From assembly GCF_006547145.1 (NCBI RefSeq), contig NZ_CP041244.1, forward strand, positions 7,130,001 to 7,194,000: a stretch of 64,000 nucleotides of DNA. Reading direction: 5' to 3'. The position numbers and the translations under genes are program-made. The notes under the pieces are model-generated. The model worked only from the letters and a program-made list of their open reading frames with translations. It was not told where the DNA came from and ran no database searches. Shown in pieces: positions 25,434-33,233 of this stretch (within the stretch, counting starts at the first letter, position 1; each line of letters begins with the position of its first letter). This stretch comes from Actinomadura sp. WMMA1423 (GTDB taxonomy: Bacteria; Actinomycetota; Actinomycetes; Streptosporangiales; Streptosporangiaceae).

Positions 25434-26302
25434 CAGCGTCCGCCGGGGAGCGGGGTGAGCACGAAATGGCCGGGCAGGTGCACGGCGAGGCCCTCGCGGA
25501 TCTCGGCCACGAGCGCGCCGCCGTCCAGCCGGATCGTGGACGAGCGCCGGTCCAGCAGCGTCGCGGCGGCGGTGAAGTCGCCGACCAGGGCCGTGCCCGC
25601 GGGCACCATGCGGGTCCTGCTGACCTTGACGCCCTGGACGGCGAGCCGTTCCAGGAACGCGCCCTCCGCGACGAGCGGCCACCAGTCGTCGGGGTGCATG
25701 ACGATGCCGTCCGCCGAGCCGCCGTACCACTCGCACAGCGCGGCCGTCGCCAGCAGCGTCCGGGCCGCCGACCCCTCGTCCGCCGGGTCGGCGGGGCGCC
25801 GGCGCAGTCCCGGGTGGCGCAGCAGGCCCTGGATGGGCCCCGTGCCGTTGAGCAGGACGTCGTTCTCCGCCGTGCCGAGCCGCACGAGCAGGCGGTAGTC
25901 GACGAACGCGGCGAGCGCGGCGGGGTCGGCGAGGACCTCCTTGGCCACGGGGACCGAGGCCCGGACGACCTGGGTCCGGACGGTCTCGGCGCCCACGTCG
26001 AACTCCCACTCGGGGGCGGCGTCGTCCGGCGAGGTGTTCTCGGCCCGCTCGGTGAAGACGGTGACCTCGTCGGCGTCCACGACGGCCTTGCGGAGCAGGT
26101 GCCGGACGGTGAGCCGGGGGCGGCGCTTGGCCGGCGGGAACAGGTCGCTGATGGAGGCGCGCAGCTCGACCGCCGCGTCCGGGCCGTGCCGGGCGTGGGC
26201 GAGCGCGAACTCCTCGCCGGGGCTGCGCCGGGTCAGCTCCGGGTCGTCCAGCATCATGCGGACGTCGGTCGCGGGCAGGCCGGATGCAGACAGGTCGGAC
26301 AT
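25433..26302 (-). CDS. HK97-fold shell protein, natural-product (Family 3-like) encapsulin
   Basis: 289 residues, not an enzyme by any motif. The C-terminal 160 residues read like an HK97 major capsid protein: FVDYRLLVRLGTAENDVLLN, GTGPIQGLLRHPG, IVMHPDDWWPLVA, VKVSRTRMVPAGTALVGDF and TIRLDGGALVAEIREGLAVH correspond to the P-domain, A-domain and E-loop-proximal strands. The N-terminal ~100 residues include an extended basic arm and an E-loop-like segment. No portal, terminase or protease gene is near, which argues against a prophage. Family 3 encapsulins are described computationally inside actinomycete biosynthetic clusters. Cargo is unknown. Confidence 0.82.
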   Translation of the reverse strand: MSDLSASGLPATDVRMMLDDPELTRRSPGEEFALAHARHGPDAAVELRASISDLFPPAKRRPRLTVRHLLRKAVVDADEVTVFTERAENTSPDDAAPEWEFDVGAETVRTQVVRASVPVAKEVLADPAALAAFVDYRLLVRLGTAENDVLLNGTGPIQGLLRHPGLRRRPADPADEGSAARTLLATAALCEWYGGSADGIVMHPDDWWPLVAEGAFLERLAVQGVKVSRTRMVPAGTALVGDFTAAATLLDRRSSTIRLDGGALVAEIREGLAVHLPGHFVLTPLPGGR

Positions 26303-26304
26303 AC

Positions 26305-27078
26305 TCAGACCCCCAGGGAGCGGCCGCCGTCGACGACCTGGACGGTGCCGGTGACGAAGCTCGCGCGGGCGCTCAGCAGGAACACCCCGGCGGCGGCGAC
26401 CTCCTCGGGGCGGGCGACCCGGCCGAGCGGGATGCCCGCCTCCCGCGCGACGCGGGCGGTCTCCGCCTCGGGCTCGCCGGTGATCCCGGACAGCAGCGCG
26501 TCCGTCGCGGTGTAGCCGGGCGCGAGGACGTTGACGGTGATGTCCCTCGGCCCCAGCTCGTGGACCAGGGTCTTGGCGTAGCCGACGAGGCCGGTCCGCA
26601 CGATCCCCGACAGCGCGAACGCGGGGATGAGGTCGCGGACCGTCTCGCTGGTGACCATCAGGACGCGGCCCCAGCCGGCCTCCCGCATGTGGGGGAGCGC
26701 GGCCTGCACGAGCCCGATGTGGGAGACCATCCCGAGGTCGAGGGCGGCGCGGTAGTCGTCCGGGCCGAACGACCCGGTCGGCCCGGCGGGCGGCCCTCCC
26801 GCGTTGGTGACCATGATGTGGACGGCGCCGTGCTCGGCCGCGGCCCCGTCCGCCCAGGAGCGCGCCGCCTCGGTGTCGCGCACGTCCAGCGGGCGCGTCC
26901 CGACCTCCGCGCCGAGGTCCGCTCGGATCTCGTCGCGGGCCTTGGCGAGGCGCGCGGCGTCGCGGCCCGCGATCGACACCGTCGCGCCCTCGCGCACCAG
27001 GTCGCGGGCGATCGCGAGCCCGATGCCCGCCGATCCGCCCGCGACGAGGGCCACCTTCCCGTTCAGTCCGAGGTCCAC
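26305..27078 (-). CDS. short-chain dehydrogenase/reductase
   Basis: 257 residues from the GTG at 27078 (AGAGGG upstream, one base after the sulfotransferase stop). It is a classical SDR: ALVAGGSAGIGLAIARDL is the cofactor glycine motif, MVTNAGGPP replaces the usual NNAG, and the catalytic region reads MVTSETVRDLIPAFALSGIVRTGL. The catalytic Tyr-x3-Lys is not where expected, since the Tyr position appears to be Phe or Ile. That is seen in the FabG-like 3-oxoacyl reductase subgroup with divergent active sites, so catalysis is uncertain. Operon context points to tailoring of the carrier-bound or released ketone. Confidence 0.85.
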   Translation of the reverse strand: MDLGLNGKVALVAGGSAGIGLAIARDLVREGATVSIAGRDAARLAKARDEIRADLGAEVGTRPLDVRDTEAARSWADGAAAEHGAVHIMVTNAGGPPAGPTGSFGPDDYRAALDLGMVSHIGLVQAALPHMREAGWGRVLMVTSETVRDLIPAFALSGIVRTGLVGYAKTLVHELGPRDITVNVLAPGYTATDALLSGITGEPEAETARVAREAGIPLGRVARPEEVAAAGVFLLSARASFVTGTVQVVDGGRSLGV

Positions 27079-27079
27079 G

Positions 27080-27985
27080 TCACACCCTCTTCTCGTAGCC
27101 GTAGCGGTGCAGCAGGGGGAGCGCCATGAGCGTGGTCGCGGAGCGCTGGGAGCGCGGGAGCGCGGCGTGCCACCTGCGGTCCTCCTCGATGCGGGTCCGG
27201 CCGCGGCCGAACCGGTTCGGGTTGCCGGTGACGGTGTGGTTGCCGCCGAGCTCCACCGTCCCGTCGGCGGCGACGGGGTTGCGGCCCTCGATCCCGAGCA
27301 GGTCCAGGACGGCGTCGACGGCGGCGCGCGGGCTGCGCGCCAGCGCCTCGTAGCGCAGGTGGAGCGAGCGGTCACGGTGCGCGCGGCCGACCGCCTCGGC
27401 CGCCAGGTTGAAGCCGGTCCAGTGCCAGGTGCTGTTCAGCGCGGAGCGGCGGCCCGTGTAGTCCTTCGGCCGCAGCCACGACCACGCGACCGCGCGGGGA
27501 TCGCGGATCAGGTGGACGTAGCGGCCCTCGACGCCCGGGAGGGACGCCAGCAGCGCGGCGTCCGAGGCGAACTTGGAGCTGTCGACGATGACCCGCGCGC
27601 CGGAGACCCGGGCGACGGCGCGGTAGGTCGCGGCGAGCACGTCCGGCCAGCCGTTGCCCGCCGGCCCGCGCGCGGGGTCGCGCAGGACCCGCCATGTGTG
27701 CCGCGTCCGGTAGGCGTCCTGCCAGGCGACGACCTCGGCGGCGTGCCGTTCGAGGGACGTCCCGGACGGCCGGACGTCCCCTAATATTTCCGACCAGAAT
27801 GGGCATTCGAGGTGCCCGGAACCGCAGCCGCAACGGCCGTTGCTGCCCGTTCCGAGGATCCCGTTCAACCAGAGGAATCGCAGTTCACCGACGTGCACCA
27901 CGCCCGGGACCTCGGCGAGCACGTTGCCGAGCATGGTGCTGCCGCTGCGGCACCAACCGGTGATGTAAAGCACCTTCACTGGCAA
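27080..27985 (-). CDS. PAPS-dependent sulfotransferase
   Basis: 301 residues from a TTG at 27985 (GGAGGAG six bases upstream); a GTG at 27979 is the alternative. YITGWCRSGSTMLGNVL is the 5'-phosphosulfate loop. RVIVDSSKFASDAALLASL and HLIRDPRAVAWSW form the 3'-phosphate binding site with conserved Ser and Arg. It is the first gene of the ten-gene operon. In azinomycin and ficellomycin type pathways sulfonation activates a hydroxyl for ring closure, so a similar step on the LysW-derived amino acid is a reasonable guess. Confidence 0.9.
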   Translation of the reverse strand: MPVKVLYITGWCRSGSTMLGNVLAEVPGVVHVGELRFLWLNGILGTGSNGRCGCGSGHLECPFWSEILGDVRPSGTSLERHAAEVVAWQDAYRTRHTWRVLRDPARGPAGNGWPDVLAATYRAVARVSGARVIVDSSKFASDAALLASLPGVEGRYVHLIRDPRAVAWSWLRPKDYTGRRSALNSTWHWTGFNLAAEAVGRAHRDRSLHLRYEALARSPRAAVDAVLDLLGIEGRNPVAADGTVELGGNHTVTGNPNRFGRGRTRIEEDRRWHAALPRSQRSATTLMALPLLHRYGYEKRV

Positions 27986-28124
27986 ACTCGGCTCCTCCGG
28001 GTGGACCGGTGCAACCTAGGTCGTAAAACATAAAAACATGATCTTGCGCAAAGCGGAACCATCACGATAAGAACAAGATTGATTCGTCTTTTGTGACGTC
28101 GTGACATAACAGACGGAGGCCGTG
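27986..28124. promoter_or_regulatory. divergent promoter region of the biosynthetic cluster
   Basis: 139 bases, clearly AT-richer than its surroundings, between the sulfotransferase operon and the acyl ligase gene. It includes GTGACGTCGTGAC (28093-28105), a direct repeat of GTGAC, and several A-tracts. Promoters for both directions must lie here. I cannot assign -10 or -35 boxes with confidence. Confidence 0.55.
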
Positions 28125-29744
28125 ATGGCGGGGCCGACCAACGCACCGCACTATCGCCGGGCGGGCTGGTGGCGGGACGAGACCTTCCTCGACGACCTGC
28201 GCGGGCACACCCGGGCGCACCCCGGCAAGACCGCGGTCGTCGCCCGCCGGGTCGGCGGCGAGACCCGCGAGCTGACCTACGCCGACCTGGCCCGGCTCGC
28301 CGACCGGTGCGCCGGTGCGCTGGCCGGGCTCGGCGTGCGGCCGGGCGACACCGTCGCCGTCCAGCTCACCAACGGCTGGGAGATCACCGCCCTCGCGCTC
28401 GGCTGCCTGCGGGCGGGCGCCCGCATCTGCCCGCTGCTGCCCATCTACCGGCGGCGGGAACTGGAGGTCATGCTCGGCCTCACCGAGGCGCGGGTCCTGA
28501 TCACCGAGGCCGTGCACGGCGACGAGGAGCTCGGCGAGCTCGGCGTGCGGCTGGCGGGCGAGTTGCCGTCGCTGGAGCACGTCGCGGTGTCGGGCGGACC
28601 GAAGCCCGCGGGCGCCCTCGACCTGCACGCCCACTTCTTCGACACGCCCTGGGAGCGGACCCGCGCGGACGACCTCGGCGGCCGGGAGCGCGACGCGGAC
28701 GAGCCGTTCCTGGTGCTGTTCACCTCCGGCACGACCGGCGAGCCCAAAGGCGTCCTGCACAGCCAGAACACCCTCTACGCGGCGATGCGCGGCGAGGCCG
28801 AGGTGTTCGGGCTCGACGGCTCGGACGTCATCACCATGGTCGCCTGGAACACCCACTACACGGGCTTCGTCCGCGGCATGCTCATGCCGCTGTCGTTCGG
28901 CGGCACCTCCGTCTTCCAGGACTCCCAGGACGGCCCGGCCACCCTCGAACTGCTCGCCTCCAACGGCGTCACCTACGTCTACGCCCCGCCGCACTACCTG
29001 CGCTCGCTGGTGGACGCGCAGCGGGAGGCGCCGCGCGACCTCGGCATGCTGCGCGCGGTCGTCAGCGGCTCCGCGCCGATCCCGCCGAAGCTCGTCGAGG
29101 AGGTCAAGGAGGTGCTCGGGCTGCGGCTGCACTCCCTGTGGGGAATGTCGGAGAACGGCGCGGTCACCGTCAGCCGCCCCGACGACCCCGAGGACTGGGC
29201 CGCCCACAGCGACGGCAGCCCGATGGCCGACATGGAGCTGCGCATCGACCCGATCGAGGGCCAGCGCGACGGGTCGGGCGTCCTGTGGGTGCGCGGCCCC
29301 ACCCAGTGCCTCGGCTACGTCCGGCGCCCGGAGACCTACCAGGCGCTGCTGGACGAGGACGGCTGGTTCAACACCGACGACCTCGCCCGCGACGACGGCC
29401 GCGGCGGCATCCGCATCACCGGGCGGGCCAAGGACACCGTGCTGCGCAACGGCCTGCTCGTGCCCGACACCGAGCTGGAGGCGGCCATCGGCCGGCATCC
29501 GGGCGTCGCCGAGGCCAGCGTGATCGGAATCCCGGTCAGGGAGGGCGCCGACCAGGTCATCTGCGCGGTCGTCGTGCCCGCCGCCGGGGCGCCGCCGGTC
29601 ACCCTGGAGGAGATCCGGGCGACGCTGAAGGAGGCGGAGATGACCCCGATCTACTGGCCCGAACGGCTGGAGCTGGTGGACGAGCTGCCCACGACCGTCA
29701 CCGGGAAGGTGCAGAAGACGGCACTCCGCGAACGCCTGACCTGA
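28125..29744 (+). CDS. AMP-forming acyl-CoA synthetase/ligase
   Basis: 539 residues from the ATG at 28125, five bases after GGAGG (a GTG three bases earlier is too close). LFTSGTTGEPKGVLHS is the phosphate-binding loop, HSLWGMSENG the A5 motif, GWFNTDDLARDD the A7 motif with ribose-binding Asp, and TVTGKVQKTAL the A10 motif with the catalytic Lys. It activates a carboxylic acid as acyl-AMP and transfers it to CoA or a carrier. It starts the divergent arm of the cluster and may provide the acyl group used by the adjacent KAS III-like enzyme. Confidence 0.93.
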   Translation: MAGPTNAPHYRRAGWWRDETFLDDLRGHTRAHPGKTAVVARRVGGETRELTYADLARLADRCAGALAGLGVRPGDTVAVQLTNGWEITALALGCLRAGARICPLLPIYRRRELEVMLGLTEARVLITEAVHGDEELGELGVRLAGELPSLEHVAVSGGPKPAGALDLHAHFFDTPWERTRADDLGGRERDADEPFLVLFTSGTTGEPKGVLHSQNTLYAAMRGEAEVFGLDGSDVITMVAWNTHYTGFVRGMLMPLSFGGTSVFQDSQDGPATLELLASNGVTYVYAPPHYLRSLVDAQREAPRDLGMLRAVVSGSAPIPPKLVEEVKEVLGLRLHSLWGMSENGAVTVSRPDDPEDWAAHSDGSPMADMELRIDPIEGQRDGSGVLWVRGPTQCLGYVRRPETYQALLDEDGWFNTDDLARDDGRGGIRITGRAKDTVLRNGLLVPDTELEAAIGRHPGVAEASVIGIPVREGADQVICAVVVPAAGAPPVTLEEIRATLKEAEMTPIYWPERLELVDELPTTVTGKVQKTALRERLT

Positions 29745-29753
29745 ACGCGCGAG

Positions 29754-29789
29754 CCGTGCGGGTCGGGCGTCCCGTGCGGGTCAGGCGTC
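29754..29789. repeat. 18-bp tandem repeat at convergent gene ends
   Basis: CCGTGCGGGTCGGGCGTC at 29754-29771 is followed directly by a second copy with one change (CGGGCG to CAGGCG). The second unit overlaps the last codons of the KAS III-like gene, so slippage here would change its C-terminus. Confidence 0.8.
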
Positions 29790-30818
29790 CCAGGCGGGGC
29801 GGGCGGTGATCTCGACGACGGCGCACGTCCAGGCGAACCCGGCGCCGATCCCGACCAGCATCACCCGGTCGCCCGGCCCGACCTGCCCGGTCTCGACCAG
29901 CCAGGTCAGGCCGGTGAGCTGGTCGGCGGCGCCGACGTGCCCGGTGCGGCGGCCCCAGTCCCACGTGGTGCGTTCCACCTCCAGGCCGAACGGCTCGGCG
30001 TACCGGGTGCGGAGCACGTGCAGGCCGACGTTCGGGAAGGCGAACCGGGAGATGTCGCCGATTTCCAGCCCGGCCTCGTCCAGCGTCCGGCCGACGGCCT
30101 CGGCCAGGCCGGAGGCGATCCGGTCGGGCAGGCTCCCCGCCAGGTGCCGGGCGTGCGCGGAGAACGCGGCGCGGCGGGCGCGCACGTCCACCCGGCGGCC
30201 GGGCACGGCGGCGAACGGCTCGTCCCCCCGGTACATGCCCTCCAGCCCGGTGTCGGCGACCGTCGAGACGGCCAGCAGCCGGGCGAAGCCGTCGCGCGCG
30301 AGGACCGCGGCGGCCGCGCCGTCCCCGTAGACGATGCCGCGCACGTCCCCGCGCCAACGGTCGAAGCCGGGATCGGCGAACCGGTCCGCGGTCGTGACCA
30401 GGGCGGACCCGCGGGAGGCGTCGGCGGCCAGGTAGGACGCGGCCAGTTCCAGGGCGCCCAGCGCGCCCGCGCACATCTGCTGGACGTCCATCGCGGGCGC
30501 GTGCCGGCCGTCCTCACCGAGGACCTCGCGGTGCACGTACGAGGCGGCCCCCCAGTAGTCGACGCCCTGGAACCAGGCCGACGCGTGCAGGACGATCGCG
30601 ACGCCGGACCGCGGAAGCCCCGCCCGGGCCAGCGCGCGGCGCGCCGCGACGACGGCCATCTCGGGCGGCGCCTCCCCGGCGGAGACCGTGACGGAGGCGT
30701 AGTCGTCGGCCTTCCGGTCGCCCGATTCGTAACGGCCGTCCTCCACCGCGCCGTCGACGTCCACGGTCTCGGGGAGCCGGTGGGCGAGCCCGGCGAGGAA
30801 CAGACCGTCGCAGCGCAT
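29781..30818 (-). CDS. KAS III-like acyltransferase, atypical active site
   Basis: 345 residues with GGAGGT before the ATG. It has the FabH fold with the nucleophilic Cys116 in DVQQMCAGALGALE and VYGDGAAAAVL. The usual His and Asn motifs (HQANxR and GNTSAAS) are replaced by FAFPNVGLHVLR and RRTGHVGAADQ. Thus Asn263 and His294 stand roughly where His and Asn would be. Relatives of this kind transfer acyl groups to alcohols or amines rather than condense malonyl units. It converges on the acyl ligase gene and is divergent from the LanB-like gene, so it is probably part of the cluster. Confidence 0.85.
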   Translation of the reverse strand: MRCDGLFLAGLAHRLPETVDVDGAVEDGRYESGDRKADDYASVTVSAGEAPPEMAVVAARRALARAGLPRSGVAIVLHASAWFQGVDYWGAASYVHREVLGEDGRHAPAMDVQQMCAGALGALELAASYLAADASRGSALVTTADRFADPGFDRWRGDVRGIVYGDGAAAAVLARDGFARLLAVSTVADTGLEGMYRGDEPFAAVPGRRVDVRARRAAFSAHARHLAGSLPDRIASGLAEAVGRTLDEAGLEIGDISRFAFPNVGLHVLRTRYAEPFGLEVERTTWDWGRRTGHVGAADQLTGLTWLVETGQVGPGDRVMLVGIGAGFAWTCAVVEITARPAWDA

Positions 30819-30915
30819 TTGCGGACCTCCGGGATGGTGACGGCGAACAAATCAACACATTATGGTGATCATCGTCCCGGGGCGAGAGCCGTTTCGCTGG
30901 CGGAGGGAGTTCGCG

Positions 30916-33189
30916 GTGGTCGACACGGGGCACTCGGTGCCACTACCAGGAACGCCGTGGTCGGTTTGGCGGGATGTGCTGATCCGCTCGACCGGATTTC
31001 CCGCGGACGGCCTCGCCCTTTTCGCGGGACCGGAATGCGCCCGAATCGCCGACGCGTTTCTCGACGGGGACGCGAGCGAGACCGAATTCGCGCAGGCCGT
31101 GGACGCCGCATTGGCCGCCGCGGGCCGCGCCGTCGCGAAGATCGCCGCGGACCCGCTCTTCCGCGAAGCGGTGACATGGCAGAATCCCGGCGCCGCGCGG
31201 CATCTGGCACGTCTCGCCGACGATCCGGCCGCCCGGCCGGGCAGGAACCCGAGGCGTGAACGCCAGAAGCGGCGGGCGCGCGAGAACACCCTCGTCCGCT
31301 ACTGGCAGCGCTACTGCGGCAAGAACGACACCGCGGGCTTCTTCGGCCCCGTCGCCTGGGGCCTGCTCGACCCCGAAGCGGCGGAGGCGGTGAAGGTGCG
31401 GCCCGGCGGGGGGTTGGTGCGTTCCCGGCAGGTCGACTTCGAGTTCTGGGCGTTGGAGGCCTACGTCGCCGCGCTCCTGGACGACCCGGAGGTGGCCCCA
31501 TGGCTGCCCGCCGGCCTCCACCCGCACCTGTCCGTCGACGGGGACCGCGTCCTGCGCCCGGAGGGCCCGCGCTCCCTGACCGGCGCCGAGGCCGAAGTGC
31601 TCGCCCGATGCGACGGCACCCGAGCCGCGGCGGAGATCGCCCCCGAACCGCACCTGGCCGCGGCGCTGGACCGCCTGGTCGAGGACGGGATCGTCTGGCG
31701 CGGTGTGAACATGCCGTACCACCCGCAAGCGGAACACGTCCTGCGCGAGGCGCTCGAAGCGATCCCCGAGCCGCGGGCACGGGAGCGGGCGCTGGCCGGG
31801 CTCGCCCGGCTCGACCGGGCGCGCGCCGCCGTCGCCGCCGCGGCGGGCGACGCCGACGCCCTGGCCGCCGCGCTGAGCGTGCTGGACGCCGAGTTCACCG
31901 CCGTCACCGGAGCGGAGCCGGAGCGGCGGAGCGGGCAGATGTACGCGGGACGGCGGCTCTGCTACGAGGAGACCGTCCGCGACCTGGACCTCACGTTAGG
32001 CCGCCCGCTCCTTGAGGCGCTGTCGGGCCCGTTCGGGTCGGTCCTCCTGCCCGCCTCGCGCTGGCTGTCGGCGGTCCTGGCGGACGCGTACGACGCCGCC
32101 TTCCGCGACCTCCTCGAACCCGGCGCGACCGTCGCGATGCCGGAGTTCTGGGACGCCGCCCAACCCCTCCTGACCGGGAAGGACCGGCCGGCGGACGCGG
32201 TCGCCGCCGAGTTCGGCCGCCGCTGGACCGCGCTGTTCGACCTGGGTTCCGCGCCACACGAACACCGCCGGAGCTTCACCTCCGAAGGCCTCCGCGCTGA
32301 GGCCGCCCGGCTGTTCGCCGCCGAACGCCCGGGCTGGGCAGGCGCCCGAATCCACAGCCCCGACCTGTGTGTCCGCGCCACCAGCGTGGAGGCGATGGCG
32401 GCGGGGGAGTTCACCCTGGTCCTCGGCGAGATGCACACCGCGTGGCCGACCCTCGACTGCGCCCTGTTCACCGAGCGCCACCCCGACCCCGAACGGCTGC
32501 GCGCCGCGGCGGCCGAGGACATCGGCCCCCAGTTCCGTCCGCTGTACCCGACCTGGTGGCCCCGGTACACCGCGCGCATCGCGCCGGTCCTCGGCGTCAC
32601 CGACCACCAGCTGGCGTTCACGGCCGCACCCGGCGCGGACCCCGCCCGCGTCCTCCCGCTGGCCGCGCTCACCGTGTCCGAGCGGGACGGAACCCTGGAG
32701 GTCACCGGGCCCGAAGGGTTCCGGCGTCCGCTCCGCGAGGTGTTCGCCCTGCTGTTCGGCTGGCTGGGCACCGAGGCGTTCAAGCTCGCGGGCGCGGGCC
32801 CGCACCAGCCGCGGCTCACGCTGGACCGGCTCGTCGTCGCCCGCGAGACCTGGCGCACCACGGTCGGCGGGACGGGCATCGCTCCCGCGCACGGCCACCA
32901 CGAGTACCTCGCCGCCCGCCGCCTGCGCCGCGCCCTCGGGATGCCCGAGCGCGTGTTCGCGAAGGTGGGCACGGAGGTCAAGCCCGTGTACGTCGACTTC
33001 ACCGGCCCCCGGTACGTCTCGTCGTTCGCGACGCTGCTCCGCACGGCGCGCGAGGCGTCCGGCGACGACGTACCCGTCGTTTTCACCGAACTTCTCCCGG
33101 ACCTGGACGAATCGTGGCTCCCCGACGCGGAGGGGCGCCGCTACGGCTGCGAGCTGCGGCTCCAGCTCTGCGATCCGGAACGTCCCTGA
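30916..33189 (+). CDS. lantibiotic dehydratase N-domain protein (LanB/PEARL-like)
   Basis: 757 residues from the GTG at 30916, chosen because GGAGGGAG lies six bases upstream and homologues begin near VPLPGTPWSVWRDVLIRSTG. The motif YWQRYCGKNDTAGFFGPVAWG is the diagnostic LanB N-terminal segment, and TWWPRYTARIAPVLGV with HEYLAARRLRRALGMPERVF follows in the C-half. These enzymes take an amino acid from charged tRNA. Full LanBs add Glu then eliminate it; no elimination domain or separate elimination gene is present. It may therefore act as an aminoacyl transferase (PEARL type). No precursor peptide is evident. Confidence 0.85.
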   Translation: MVDTGHSVPLPGTPWSVWRDVLIRSTGFPADGLALFAGPECARIADAFLDGDASETEFAQAVDAALAAAGRAVAKIAADPLFREAVTWQNPGAARHLARLADDPAARPGRNPRRERQKRRARENTLVRYWQRYCGKNDTAGFFGPVAWGLLDPEAAEAVKVRPGGGLVRSRQVDFEFWALEAYVAALLDDPEVAPWLPAGLHPHLSVDGDRVLRPEGPRSLTGAEAEVLARCDGTRAAAEIAPEPHLAAALDRLVEDGIVWRGVNMPYHPQAEHVLREALEAIPEPRARERALAGLARLDRARAAVAAAAGDADALAAALSVLDAEFTAVTGAEPERRSGQMYAGRRLCYEETVRDLDLTLGRPLLEALSGPFGSVLLPASRWLSAVLADAYDAAFRDLLEPGATVAMPEFWDAAQPLLTGKDRPADAVAAEFGRRWTALFDLGSAPHEHRRSFTSEGLRAEAARLFAAERPGWAGARIHSPDLCVRATSVEAMAAGEFTLVLGEMHTAWPTLDCALFTERHPDPERLRAAAAEDIGPQFRPLYPTWWPRYTARIAPVLGVTDHQLAFTAAPGADPARVLPLAALTVSERDGTLEVTGPEGFRRPLREVFALLFGWLGTEAFKLAGAGPHQPRLTLDRLVVARETWRTTVGGTGIAPAHGHHEYLAARRLRRALGMPERVFAKVGTEVKPVYVDFTGPRYVSSFATLLRTAREASGDDVPVVFTELLPDLDESWLPDAEGRRYGCELRLQLCDPERP

Positions 33190-33205
33190 ACATCGCACCG
33201 GACCC

Positions 33206-33215
33206 TTCGAATTCG
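33206..33215. promoter_or_regulatory. MarR-type operator in its own promoter
   Basis: TTCGAATTCG contains the perfect palindrome CGAATTCG and lies 19 bases before the MarR start. It shares the TTCGAATT core with two sites ahead of the downstream reductase gene, indicating autoregulation. Confidence 0.6.
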
Positions 33216-33233
33216 CAGCAGTAGACTTCGGCC

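Noticed and set aside
25433..26302. Prophage capsid gene
   Set aside because: No other phage structural, packaging or lysis gene is near and the gene is embedded in a biosynthetic operon by base-level overlaps.
30819..33233. Lanthipeptide or thiopeptide cluster
   Set aside because: Only a LanB N-domain protein is present; no LanC, elimination domain, cyclodehydratase or precursor peptide could be found.
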